Assembly: GCA_017623955.1 (NCBI GenBank)
Contig: JAGAOA010000142.1
Span: forward strand, 1 to 6,505
Source: Opitutales bacterium
GTDB taxonomy: Bacteria > Verrucomicrobiota > Verrucomicrobiae > Opitutales > CAG-312
Length of the DNA stretch: 6,505 nt
Reading direction: 5' to 3'
Shown: positions 1 through 6,310 of the stretch, one piece after another
How positions within the stretch are numbered: position 1 is the first letter of the stretch
Layout of the letters: every line of letters begins with the position of its first letter
Program-made: the position numbers and the translations under genes
The notes under the pieces: model-generated
The model's database searches: none
What the model saw: only the letters and a program-made list of their open reading frames with translations
What the model was told of the DNA's origin: nothing

Positions 1-1019
1 ACTGACGCTCTACCAGACATATCTGATACCAACACTCGTGTTTTATTTCCAACTAGAGAGGGATCAATATGCTCATAACTATGTTTAACTTTATTTGCAG
101 CATCGGCATGCACTCCTCCTTTATGTGCAAAGGAAGACGACCCAACATATGGCAAGCGAGTATTACTTCTTAAATTTGCCATTTCATCAACAAACAACGA
201 TAAATCTCTGAGCGATTTTAACGAATTAGCACAATTTGCATCAAAGCCCATTTTCAAAATTAAATTGGGAATTATTGAACACAAATTTGCATTGCCATTG
301 CGTTCGCCCAAACCATTGATTGTACCTTGTACCATTTTTGCTCCAGCTCGAACACCCGCCAATGAAACTGCTACACCAAGTTCGCAATCATTATGACAAT
401 GAACCCCTACTGGAATACTTCCTGCTACTTCAACTGCCTTAGAAGTTATAGATTGCATTTCATCTGTCATTGTACCACCATTTGTATCGCACAAACAGAC
501 ATACTCTGCACCACCTTTTATGGCAGCTTTCAATGTTTCTATTGCATACTGTGGATTATCTTTATAGCCATCGAAGAAATGTTCAGCATCGTAAATTACT
601 TTACGACCATTCTTTACTAGGTATGCAACAGTTTCTTCAATCATTGCCAAATTTTCTTCTGCCGTAGTTTTGATTACATCGGTTACATGCAAAAGCCATG
701 TTTTTCCAAATATAGTTACATATTCAGTCTGTGCTTGAATTAACAACGCTACCTGATTATCATCCTCTACCTTGATATTTGCACGACGAGTAGATCCAAA
801 TGCTGTTATTTTGGCATGTTTTAGCTTTAGTTTCTTTACTTCTTCAAAATATCCCATATCGCGAGGATTTGACCCAGGCCAACCTCCTTCGATAAAGTCT
901 ATACCAAATATATCTAGCTTTTCTGTAACACGCAATTTTGCAGACACCGACATTGAAACACCTTCGCACTGAGTTCCATCTCGTAAAGTGGTATCGTATA
1001 TAAATACTTTTTCTTTCAT
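1..1019 (-). CDS. cimA: Citramalate synthase, N-terminal part (runs off left edge)
   Basis: Condenses pyruvate with acetyl-CoA to (R)-citramalate, the first step of the threonine-independent route to 2-oxobutanoate and isoleucine in the cytoplasm. The frame from the ATG at 1017-1019 gives 339 residues before the edge. They show the HMGL-like TIM barrel with DTTLRDGTQ (residues 9-17, catalytic Arg and metal-binding Asp), IEGGWPGSNP (43-52), DAEHFFDG (144-151), HCHND (207-211, metal-binding histidines), GLGERNGN (236-243) and FAHKGGVHADA (297-307). The GGWPGSNP stretch and the GTQCEGVS form of the N-terminal motif point to the citramalate subgroup rather than 2-isopropylmalate or homocitrate synthase. 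The family is usually a little over 500 residues, so the C-terminal LeuA-type regulatory domain that binds the end product lies outside the window. The start is one base after the thrC stop, without a clear Shine-Dalgarno, so translation is probably coupled to thrC. Function is confident; feedback behaviour cannot be seen. Confidence 0.93.
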   Translation of the reverse strand, partial: MKEKVFIYDTTLRDGTQCEGVSMSVSAKLRVTEKLDIFGIDFIEGGWPGSNPRDMGYFEEVKKLKLKHAKITAFGSTRRANIKVEDDNQVALLIQAQTEYVTIFGKTWLLHVTDVIKTTAEENLAMIEETVAYLVKNGRKVIYDAEHFFDGYKDNPQYAIETLKAAIKGGAEYVCLCDTNGGTMTDEMQSITSKAVEVAGSIPVGVHCHNDCELGVAVSLAGVRAGAKMVQGTINGLGERNGNANLCSIIPNLILKMGFDANCANSLKSLRDLSLFVDEMANLRSNTRLPYVGSSSFAHKGGVHADAANKVKHSYEHIDPSLVGNKTRVLVSDMSGRAS

Positions 1020-1020
1020 T

Positions 1021-2382
1021 TTATTTTATCCCATTTGACGATATATAATCGCGTATTCTTTGAGTATTTGATGGCATTTTTTCATTTACGATTGGCTTAC
1101 TCAATAATTTTTCAAGAGAAGCTGCCGTAGGATGATACGATATTGTTTTTTCGATGAGTTCTGGGAACTTCGCCGGACTAGCTGTCGAAAGAATTATCTT
1201 TGTTCCCCTATGAGAAACATCAGCAAAGCCACAAGCTGTATGAGGATCGATAACTTCGCCATACTTAGTATAAATTTCTGTAATTTTTTCAGCAATTTCG
1301 TTATCATCCATACGCGATGCAGAAAAATCTTCCGCCGAGAAATTATCAAAAACCCATTTGCCCGAACGCTTAAACTCTTCCATTATTTCACGAACTCTGA
1401 CAGAATTTTTGCCTTCCATAAAATAGAGGAAACGTTCAAAATTAGATGATACTTGAATGTCCATAGATGGTGCAACAGATGGTGTTACACTAGAAACCTC
1501 GTATTTACCAGTGGTAAAGAGTCTATACAATATGTCGTTTTGATTTGTTGCTACCTTAAAATTTGCGACCTTTAATCCCATTTTCGAAGCAAACCACCCA
1601 GCCAATATATTGCCAAAGTTTCCTGTTGGCACAATAAATTGAACATCGTTACGTTCTGTTTCATCAAGACGCAACCACGCATAAATGTAATAGACACATT
1701 GAGCTAGAATACGAGCTAAATTGATTGAATTAACTGCCGACAAGTTCCACTCATTCTTAAATGATACATCTCCAAAAATTTCTTTTACGATAGCTTGAGC
1801 ATCATCAAAAGTTCCATTTATGGCAATAGGGAAAACATTATCAGCACCTGTACAAGCCATTTGACGCTCTTGCAAAGGAGAGACTCTTCCATCGGGGTAC
1901 AATATGAAAATACGAACACCTTTCTTTCCCAAAAGTCCATTAATAGCAGCGCTACCAGTATCGCCACTAGTTGCACCCAATACATTAATTGTCTTACCTG
2001 ACTTTGCTAATAAATATTCGTAAAGATTTCCCAAAAATTGCAAGGCAAAGTCTTTAAACGCCAATGTTGGACCATGAAACAACTCCAAAATATACAAGCC
2101 TTTATCTAACTTCTTTAAAGGAGCTATTGAGATATCGTCAAATTTTGAGTAAGATACTTGTGCAATTCGCTTTAAATCAATATCATCAATGTCGGTTGCA
2201 AACAATTTCATAAACTCAAAACAAAGCTCGGCATACGATAGATTTTGCCACAAGTTCAATTTGTCTTGAATGTTAGGAAATGATTCGGGGATATAAAGCC
2301 CGCCGTCTGGAGCTAAGCCCTCGACAACTGCGGCAGAAAATGACAGAGGTTGTCCACCTCCTCTTGTGCTAATATACTTCAT
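1021..2382 (-). CDS. thrC: Threonine synthase
   Basis: PLP-dependent enzyme that converts O-phospho-L-homoserine to L-threonine, the last step of threonine synthesis in the cytoplasm. From the ATG at 2380-2382 it has 453 residues, near the length of the bacterial ThrC class (E. coli about 430). Visible motifs are the N-terminal MKYISTRG opening, HGPTLAFKDFALQFLG (residues 104-119) with the Schiff-base lysine at about K110, GATSGDTGSA (136-145), VSPLQERQM (167-175), VPTGNFGN (251-258, phosphate-binding loop), DPHTACG (379-385) and STASPAKFPE (399-408). A five-codon longer start at a TTG (2395-2397) is possible, but the family homology begins at the ATG. The gene is first in its unit: divergent fsr lies upstream and cimA follows after one base. 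No truncation or missing residue is seen. Confidence 0.96.
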   Translation of the reverse strand: MKYISTRGGGQPLSFSAAVVEGLAPDGGLYIPESFPNIQDKLNLWQNLSYAELCFEFMKLFATDIDDIDLKRIAQVSYSKFDDISIAPLKKLDKGLYILELFHGPTLAFKDFALQFLGNLYEYLLAKSGKTINVLGATSGDTGSAAINGLLGKKGVRIFILYPDGRVSPLQERQMACTGADNVFPIAINGTFDDAQAIVKEIFGDVSFKNEWNLSAVNSINLARILAQCVYYIYAWLRLDETERNDVQFIVPTGNFGNILAGWFASKMGLKVANFKVATNQNDILYRLFTTGKYEVSSVTPSVAPSMDIQVSSNFERFLYFMEGKNSVRVREIMEEFKRSGKWVFDNFSAEDFSASRMDDNEIAEKITEIYTKYGEVIDPHTACGFADVSHRGTKIILSTASPAKFPELIEKTISYHPTAASLEKLLSKPIVNEKMPSNTQRIRDYISSNGIK

Positions 2383-2436
2383 AATTTTAAACAACAAAGT
2401 AACTATAAATAGCCGATATGGTCAAGCCTTTTTAGG

Positions 2437-2444
2437 CAAAATTA
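2437..2444 (-). promoter_or_regulatory. Candidate -7 promoter box for thrC-cimA
   Basis: Read on the minus strand this is TAATTTTG, an exact match to the TAnnTTTG box of Bacteroidetes primary-sigma promoters. It would place the transcript start near 2430 and leave a leader of about 48 nt before the thrC ATG. No TTTG box is present at the usual distance of about 19-20 nt upstream, so the promoter is only half supported. Confidence 0.35.
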
Positions 2445-2447
2445 CTG

Positions 2448-2466
2448 TTACTACATATTACTACAT
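2448..2466. repeat. Tandem TTACTACAT direct repeat upstream of thrC
   Basis: The 9-mer TTACTACAT occurs at 2448-2456 and again at 2458-2466, a period of exactly 10 bp, about one DNA helical turn. It lies directly upstream of the candidate thrC -7 box, where a regulator or RNA polymerase would contact DNA. The two copies are seen directly; a role as paired half-sites is inference. Confidence 0.4.
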
Positions 2467-2627
2467 CATCAACAACGAAGTCTAAAAGTTGGAATAATCA
2501 ATTTTTGTAAATTATTACCGATAAAAAAATCTACGTTCTCATAGCAGAAAAGTATTGTTTTATTTCAATTCGTCTCATTTTTTGACTTGAAAAAATTGTT
2601 TATGAGGAAAACATTGAAAGGTTAAAA

Positions 2628-3845
2628 ATGAAAACTTCGCCTACATCATCTAAACCTTTATTTAGCATTTTATTTGCACTTAGCTTAGCTCACTGTCTAA
2701 ACGACACTATGCAATCGGTAATTTCGGCTATCTACCCTTTATTGAAAGAGAATTTATCGCTTACTTTTGCTGAAATTGGAGCAATAACTCTAGTGTATCA
2801 AATGTCGGCTTCAATTTTACAACCACTATGCGGATATTTATTCGATAAACGTCCTCGAAGTTGGTATTTACCTGTAGGATTAGCCTTTACTATGATGGGG
2901 GTTTTAATGATTTCTGTTTCTACATCGCTTACGATGTTGATGATTGCTGTATTCTTTTCTGGAATAGGATCTTCGGTTCTACATCCAGAAGCATCGAGAT
3001 TGACTTCAATGTCGGCAGCTAATCAGAGGGGGCTAGCTCAGTCTATCTTCCAAGTGGGAGGAAGTGGTGGTTACGCTTTAGGACCTTTACTTGCGGCTAT
3101 TTTTGTATCTCCTTACGGACAACAAAATGTAGCTATTTTTTCAGTATGTGCATTCATTGCTATAATTGGGTTAATTCCTGTTTGTCGTTGGTACAGAAAA
3201 AAATTGAAAAATACAACACAAGACAATCAAGAAACTTCTGAAATTCTAGACGAAAAAAACAAACCATTACCTAAGCGACTTGTTTACTCAATACTAGCAA
3301 TTTTGATATTTTTGATGTTCACAAAAAATGCTTATACAATAAGTATATCGAACTACTACACATTTTATGTTATAAATAAATTTAACGTCTCTATTGAAAC
3401 ATCGCAAATTATGCTTTTTGCGTTCTTGGGAGCTAATGCATTAGGAACTCTATTGGGTGGTCCTATTGGAGATAAAATAGGCAGACGACTCGTTATATGG
3501 TGGTCAATCTTAGGGGCTGCCCCATTTGCTTTAATTATGCCATACACAAATCTTACGTGGACTATAATTTTAAGTATGATAATCGCCTTTGTGATGTCTT
3601 CGGCGTTCTCGGCTATACTTGTATATGCTCAAGAATTATTCCCAAAAAAAGTTGGAATGGTTTCTGGTTTATTCTTCGGTCTTGCATTTGGCTTCGGTGG
3701 AATAATGTCGGCAGTTTTAGGTAATTTTGCTGATAGTTATGGTATAGATTTTGTATACAAGATGATGGCTTTTGTTCCACTATTGGGAATTGTAGCTTAT
3801 TTTCTACCTCGCGTACGAACGCTACAAGCAATGAAAAGCGATTAA
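2628..3845 (+). CDS. fsr: MFS exporter, fosmidomycin-resistance (Fsr) family
   Basis: Inner-membrane drug/proton antiporter of the major facilitator superfamily. The E. coli family member exports fosmidomycin, but the natural substrate is uncertain. The 405 residues match Fsr along their whole length: LAHCLNDTMQS (20-30) in the first helix, AIYPLLKENLSLTF (34-47), GIGSSVLHPEASR (112-124), GLAQSIFQVGGSGG (135-148), a polar central loop (about 188-216) separating two six-helix halves, SNYYTFY (241-247), GGPIGDKIGRR (277-287, the MFS motif-A-like loop), SAFSAILVYAQELFP (325-339) and MVSGLFFG (344-351). It starts at an ATG preceded by GAAAGG at 2616-2621, a modest Shine-Dalgarno at good spacing and the only clear one in this window. 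It stands alone, divergent from thrC, and ends at a hairpin terminator. Whether it confers resistance here cannot be told from sequence. Confidence 0.9.
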   Translation: MKTSPTSSKPLFSILFALSLAHCLNDTMQSVISAIYPLLKENLSLTFAEIGAITLVYQMSASILQPLCGYLFDKRPRSWYLPVGLAFTMMGVLMISVSTSLTMLMIAVFFSGIGSSVLHPEASRLTSMSAANQRGLAQSIFQVGGSGGYALGPLLAAIFVSPYGQQNVAIFSVCAFIAIIGLIPVCRWYRKKLKNTTQDNQETSEILDEKNKPLPKRLVYSILAILIFLMFTKNAYTISISNYYTFYVINKFNVSIETSQIMLFAFLGANALGTLLGGPIGDKIGRRLVIWWSILGAAPFALIMPYTNLTWTIILSMIIAFVMSSAFSAILVYAQELFPKKVGMVSGLFFGLAFGFGGIMSAVLGNFADSYGIDFVYKMMAFVPLLGIVAYFLPRVRTLQAMKSD

Positions 3846-3880
3846 CTACTAAATTATAGAAATTACTAGCATTTTTACAA

Positions 3881-3912
3881 AAAAATAGGAGATAAAATTA
3901 TCTCCTATTTTT
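3881..3912. terminator. Bidirectional hairpin terminator between fsr and the Tat isomerase gene
   Basis: Perfect inverted repeat with 15-bp arms (3881-3895 and 3898-3912). The core is GGAGATAA/TTATCTCC, flanked by an A-tract on the left and a T-tract on the right, so it would give a hairpin followed by a U-run on either strand. It lies 36 bp after the fsr stop and 55 bp after the stop of the convergent gene, so it suits intrinsic termination of both. Confidence 0.88.
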
Positions 3913-3967
3913 GTATTACGATGCTTTGTTTACTAAACTCTAAGGTTTAAAACATCTCACAAGAAAA

Positions 3968-4957
3968 CTATGCGACATCGACAGAACGATATGCTTTCAA
4001 AAGCTTCTTATCGCCTTCAATCGACGTATCGCTTTGACCATGTTCCATACCAATTATACCACGATAACCTGTATCCCAAAGATGTTGAAAGATTTTCTTA
4101 TAATTTATTTCACCCGTAGTAGGTTCTTTTCTACCTGGAACATCGCCTACTTGAACGTATGGAATTTCGCTACGCGCTGCATCGAAGTTAGGAATTAAAT
4201 TACCTTCTGTAATCTGTTGATGATACATATCATCAAGTATTTTACAATATGGGCTATTAACTGCCTTACAAATTGCGTATGCCTGTGGAATACGCTTTAA
4301 GTACAAGCTCCAGTGATTAAAAATATTTAACGGTTCAAGAACCATTACAATACCCGTCTTTGCACATACATCAGACATATATCTGAGGTTTTCTACAACA
4401 TTTGCAAACTGATATTCTGGTTCAAGTGTTGGGTCTTCCAAACCCGGAACTACTGTACACCACTTAGCATTTACACGTTTACCAACTTCGATTGCTTTTT
4501 CCATTTCAGCTACGAGCATTTCGCGAACTTCCTTAGGATTGCGAACAATCACGCCCTTAACTTTTTTAACTTTGGTATCTAAACGATTTCCAGAAAACGA
4601 TGCCAACTTCCATTCAGTATGTGCACAGAACACGCCCATTTCCCAACCGAGTTGTTCCATTTTCTTTGCGATAGCTTCTTGCACTTCAACAGGACGTTTC
4701 ATCATGCCATTATCTTCTAAAGCACGAAAACCACAATCGTGGAAAAACTGAAGTTGGCTAACAAAATCTTTTTTTACATCAATACCAGCCTTAGTCATAC
4801 TGGCTTTTAACATACCAAAGTGTGGCGCAAATTTAGATTTATATGGAGCGGAGCTTTCTGCGATATCGCTTGCTTTAGATACTCCAAATGTATTTCCTGC
4901 AACCACGCCACCAAGTACTGTTGCAACTGCTGTTTTAGCAAAACTTCTTCTATTCAT
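3968..4957 (-). CDS. Tat-exported TIM-barrel sugar isomerase, hydroxypyruvate isomerase-like
   Basis: 329-residue protein of the xylose-isomerase-like / AP endonuclease 2 TIM-barrel superfamily. The N-terminus NRRSFAKTAVATVLGG (2-17) is a twin-arginine signal with a small-residue hydrophobic stretch and a likely cleavage region near residues 25-32, so the folded enzyme should act in the periplasm. The barrel runs from about residue 43. Likely metal/catalytic positions are E208 in VLEPLN (206-211), D242/D243 and H246 in LDDMYHQQ (241-248), and E305 in IGMEHGQ (302-308). The stretch VQVGDVPGRKEPTTGEINY (268-286) closely resembles the signature of hydroxypyruvate isomerase (Hyi). True Hyi is cytoplasmic and about 260 residues, so the exported protein may act on another sugar or keto-acid. 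It is divergent from a lipoprotein of the same fold and probably shares its control region. Family confident, substrate unknown. Confidence 0.85.
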   Translation of the reverse strand: MNRRSFAKTAVATVLGGVVAGNTFGVSKASDIAESSAPYKSKFAPHFGMLKASMTKAGIDVKKDFVSQLQFFHDCGFRALEDNGMMKRPVEVQEAIAKKMEQLGWEMGVFCAHTEWKLASFSGNRLDTKVKKVKGVIVRNPKEVREMLVAEMEKAIEVGKRVNAKWCTVVPGLEDPTLEPEYQFANVVENLRYMSDVCAKTGIVMVLEPLNIFNHWSLYLKRIPQAYAICKAVNSPYCKILDDMYHQQITEGNLIPNFDAARSEIPYVQVGDVPGRKEPTTGEINYKKIFQHLWDTGYRGIIGMEHGQSDTSIEGDKKLLKAYRSVDVA

Positions 4958-5087
4958 ATTTTATACCTGTTATATTTCTGTTTTAGTTGAAAGATTACTG
5001 ATATAAAATTTCAACTAAGAAATAAAGCTTTTTTTGAAAAAAATATGCTTGCAAGTTCATTACAAAAAATTTGATAATCTTGAATGT
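4958..5087. promoter_or_regulatory. Divergent promoter region between two exported isomerase genes
   Basis: 130-bp AT-rich spacer between the ATGs of the two divergent genes. It holds the 10-bp inverted repeat at 4983-5018. Near matches to the Bacteroidetes -7 box are present, such as TATGCTTG at 5044-5051 on the plus strand, but none has a properly spaced upstream box, so exact promoters are not assigned. Neither gene has a Shine-Dalgarno sequence. Confidence 0.55.
4983..5018. promoter_or_regulatory. Inverted repeat, candidate shared operator
   Basis: Perfect 10-bp arms TTAGTTGAAA (4983-4992) and TTTCAACTAA (5009-5018) separated by 16 bp, giving a centre-to-centre distance of 26 bp. The repeat lies 26 bp from the minus-strand gene start and 70 bp from the plus-strand start. 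It lacks a following T-tract and is not near any gene end, so it fits a dimeric regulator's binding site controlling both genes better than a terminator. The repeat is seen; the regulator and its ligand are unknown. Confidence 0.5.
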
Positions 5088-5918
5088 ATGAAAAAACTTA
5101 TTGTATTAGCAACTTTAGTTTCAGCTTTAGTATGTGGCTGTAACGTTCAAAAACAGAATACATCTACACAACCACGCAAGGTTGCAGTTCAGTTATATTC
5201 TCTAAACCGCTTCAGTCTTGAAGAAGCAATCGAAAAGGTAAAGCACTTAAAACTCGATGGTGTTGAATGCTATCCAGGACAACGCCTCAGTGCTAAATAT
5301 CCAAAGGTTAAGGTAAACTATACCATGAATGCAGAACAACGTGCTTTCATGAAAAAACTCCTTAAAGACGCTAATTTGAAAATGGTAAGCTTTGGTGTTA
5401 TTAGCCCAGAAAAGGAAGATGAAATTGAAAAAATTTGCCAATTCGTAAAAGAAATGGGTGGCGAAAAAATTATGACAGAATCTTCGGTATATGCTTTCAG
5501 ATTTTGGGATAAGATTGCAAAAAAATATGGTTTGACTGTATGCGTACATCACCATGCAACAAATTCTGGAAGACAATATTGGGATACTTGCTTGGTAAAA
5601 AAATGCATAAAAGATTACAGCAACATTCTTGTATGTCCTGACCCAGGACACTGGTCACGTTCCGGTATAGATCCTGTTAAATCGTTGAAAGAACTCGATG
5701 GCAAAATTGCTTCTATTCACTTCAAAGACCAAAGAGAGTTTAACAACATTAAAAATCAACCAGCTCCATTTGGCGAAGGTGTCCTCGATGTAAAAGGAAT
5801 GCTCGCAGAACTTGACAGACAAGGCTATAAGGGCTATTTTGTTATTGAATACGAAGACAACTGGTTAAACAATATTCCAGAAATTGAAAAGTGTGTAAAA
5901 TATCTACGCAACAACTAA
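5088..5918 (+). CDS. Lipoprotein TIM-barrel sugar isomerase/epimerase
   Basis: 276-residue protein of the xylose-isomerase-like / AP endonuclease 2 superfamily, anchored as a lipoprotein. MKKLIVLATLVSALVCGC is a signal peptide II with lipobox VCGC and the lipidated cysteine at C18. The next residues (NVQKQN) lack the acidic surface-export signal of Bacteroidetes lipoproteins, so a periplasm-facing location is likely. A longer frame opening at a TTG (5034) is rejected because the signal peptide begins at the ATG at 5088. Barrel motifs are VQLYSLNRFSLEEA (34-47), DGVECYPG (57-64), VHHHA (153-157), CPDPGHWSRSG (183-193), IHFKD (210-214), FGEGVLDVKGML (228-239) and IEYED (253-257). Candidate metal ligands are E131, D185, H211 and E254. 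The motifs differ from those of the Tat neighbour, so the two are distinct subgroups and not a recent duplicate. Substrate unknown; catabolic use of a periplasmic sugar or keto-sugar is plausible. Confidence 0.85.
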   Translation: MKKLIVLATLVSALVCGCNVQKQNTSTQPRKVAVQLYSLNRFSLEEAIEKVKHLKLDGVECYPGQRLSAKYPKVKVNYTMNAEQRAFMKKLLKDANLKMVSFGVISPEKEDEIEKICQFVKEMGGEKIMTESSVYAFRFWDKIAKKYGLTVCVHHHATNSGRQYWDTCLVKKCIKDYSNILVCPDPGHWSRSGIDPVKSLKELDGKIASIHFKDQREFNNIKNQPAPFGEGVLDVKGMLAELDRQGYKGYFVIEYEDNWLNNIPEIEKCVKYLRNN

Positions 5919-5925
5919 TATAAAA

Positions 5926-5977
5926 TATATAAAAAAGAAGGACTCGTCATATATGACGAGTCCTTCTTTTTTATATA
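5926..5977. terminator. 52-bp perfect palindrome, bidirectional terminator
   Basis: Uninterrupted inverted repeat with 26-bp arms (5926-5951 and 5952-5977). The GC-richer core is GAAGGACTCGTCAT/ATGACGAGTCCTTC, flanked by six A's on the left and six T's on the right, which gives a hairpin plus U-run on both strands. It lies 7 bp after the lipoprotein gene stop and 12 bp after the stop of the convergent frame at 5990. Confidence 0.93.
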
Positions 5978-5989
5978 CTATTACAAAAT

Positions 5990-6204
5990 TTAATTACCTT
6001 CGATTACTCCATTACAAAAATCTGTAACTATTTGCTCGGGAGTTTTACCACATTTAGTTGCAAATTCTGCCATCTGTTTCGTATTCTCAAATTCCATAGT
6101 CTCAATTTTTACACTGCTAAATGGCAGAGGTATAACAAATTTATCCCAACTTGGAATTGTAAGATAATATTTAGGAATAAAACGCAATATTAAAACTCTA
6201 CAAC
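5990..6204 (-). pseudogene. C-terminal fragment, possibly DUF374-type lysophospholipid acyltransferase
   Basis: AT-rich tail (about 31% GC, like the rest of the window) of the open frame that continues from the right edge. About 70 residues are encoded. RFIPKYYLTIPSWDKFVIPLPFSSVKIE (6097-6186), with its SWDxFxIPxPFS core, resembles the region after the active site of DUF374 / LPLAT-like acyltransferases. The catalytic HxxxxD region that should lie upstream is absent and replaced by unrelated sequence. The last residues (KTPEQIVTDFCNGVIEGN) are not recognised. The gene appears to have lost its 5' part at 6205-6210, through rearrangement or because the sequence is chimeric. The family assignment rests on one motif and is tentative. 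Confidence 0.4.
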
Positions 6205-6310
6205 CTGCAGCATCCGCCACAACATAAAAGCCTTTTTTTTCAGCAACAAATCTGAGACTGCTTTTCCCTGCGCCTGTAGGACCTGTGAGACCTATAACGG
6301 TTTTACTCAA
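6205..6310 (-). pseudogene. coaE: N-terminal fragment of dephospho-CoA kinase
   Basis: About 35 codons resembling the start of CoaE, which phosphorylates dephospho-CoA to CoA. VIGLTGPTGAGKSS is the Walker A loop (GPTGAGKS) in its typical CoaE setting, followed by KGFYVVADAAG where the family normally has a VIDAD-type motif carrying the catalytic Asp. Here one residue seems to be missing, leaving VADA. The resemblance stops at the CTGCAG at 6205-6210, so the rest of the kinase (about 200 residues in the family) is missing. A TTG at 6308-6310 could be its start, but the frame is continuous with the upstream Sua5-like segment. As it stands it cannot encode an active kinase. Confidence 0.6.

Larger units (their letters stand above)
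2383..2627. promoter_or_regulatory. Divergent intergenic region between thrC and fsr
   Basis: This 245-bp AT-rich stretch must hold the promoters of both the thrC-cimA unit and fsr. On the minus strand it contains a match to the Bacteroidetes -7 box and, just upstream of it, a 9-bp direct repeat. A short AT-rich inverted repeat (AATAAT/ATTATT around 2493-2516) is weak. A small GCCT-TTTT-AGGC hairpin (2426-2437) lies in the expected thrC leader but has no long U-tract and is not convincing as an attenuator. No clear promoter was recognised for fsr. No RNA gene or larger ORF is apparent. Confidence 0.6.

Noticed and set aside
393..972. Plus-strand open frames at 393-620, 470-667 and 772-972
   Set aside because: They lie antisense to cimA, whose protein is strongly recognisable; their translations are low-complexity and unlike any family.
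1132..2001. Plus-strand open frames at 1132-1449 and 1795-2001
   Set aside because: Antisense shadows of thrC.
2383..2397. TTG start extending thrC by five codons
   Set aside because: ThrC family alignment begins at the ATG at 2380-2382 and the extension has no supporting signal.
2426..2437. GCCT-TTTT-AGGC hairpin as a thr/ile attenuator
   Set aside because: The stem is only 4 bp, no leader peptide rich in Thr or Ile codons was found, and there is no U-tract after it in the thrC direction.
3365..3831. Frames inside fsr on both strands (3365-3547, 3497-3724, 3613-3831)
   Set aside because: Overlap the well-conserved second half of Fsr and show no family resemblance or initiation signal.
4539..4751. 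Plus-strand frame inside the Tat-exported isomerase gene
   Set aside because: Antisense to a recognised protein, with no independent support.
5034..5087. Longer TTG start for the lipoprotein gene
   Set aside because: Would put 18 polar residues before a textbook lipoprotein signal peptide that begins at the ATG at 5088.
5247..5651. 134-residue minus-strand frame inside the lipoprotein gene
   Set aside because: Antisense shadow; aromatic-rich translation typical of reversed AT-rich coding DNA.
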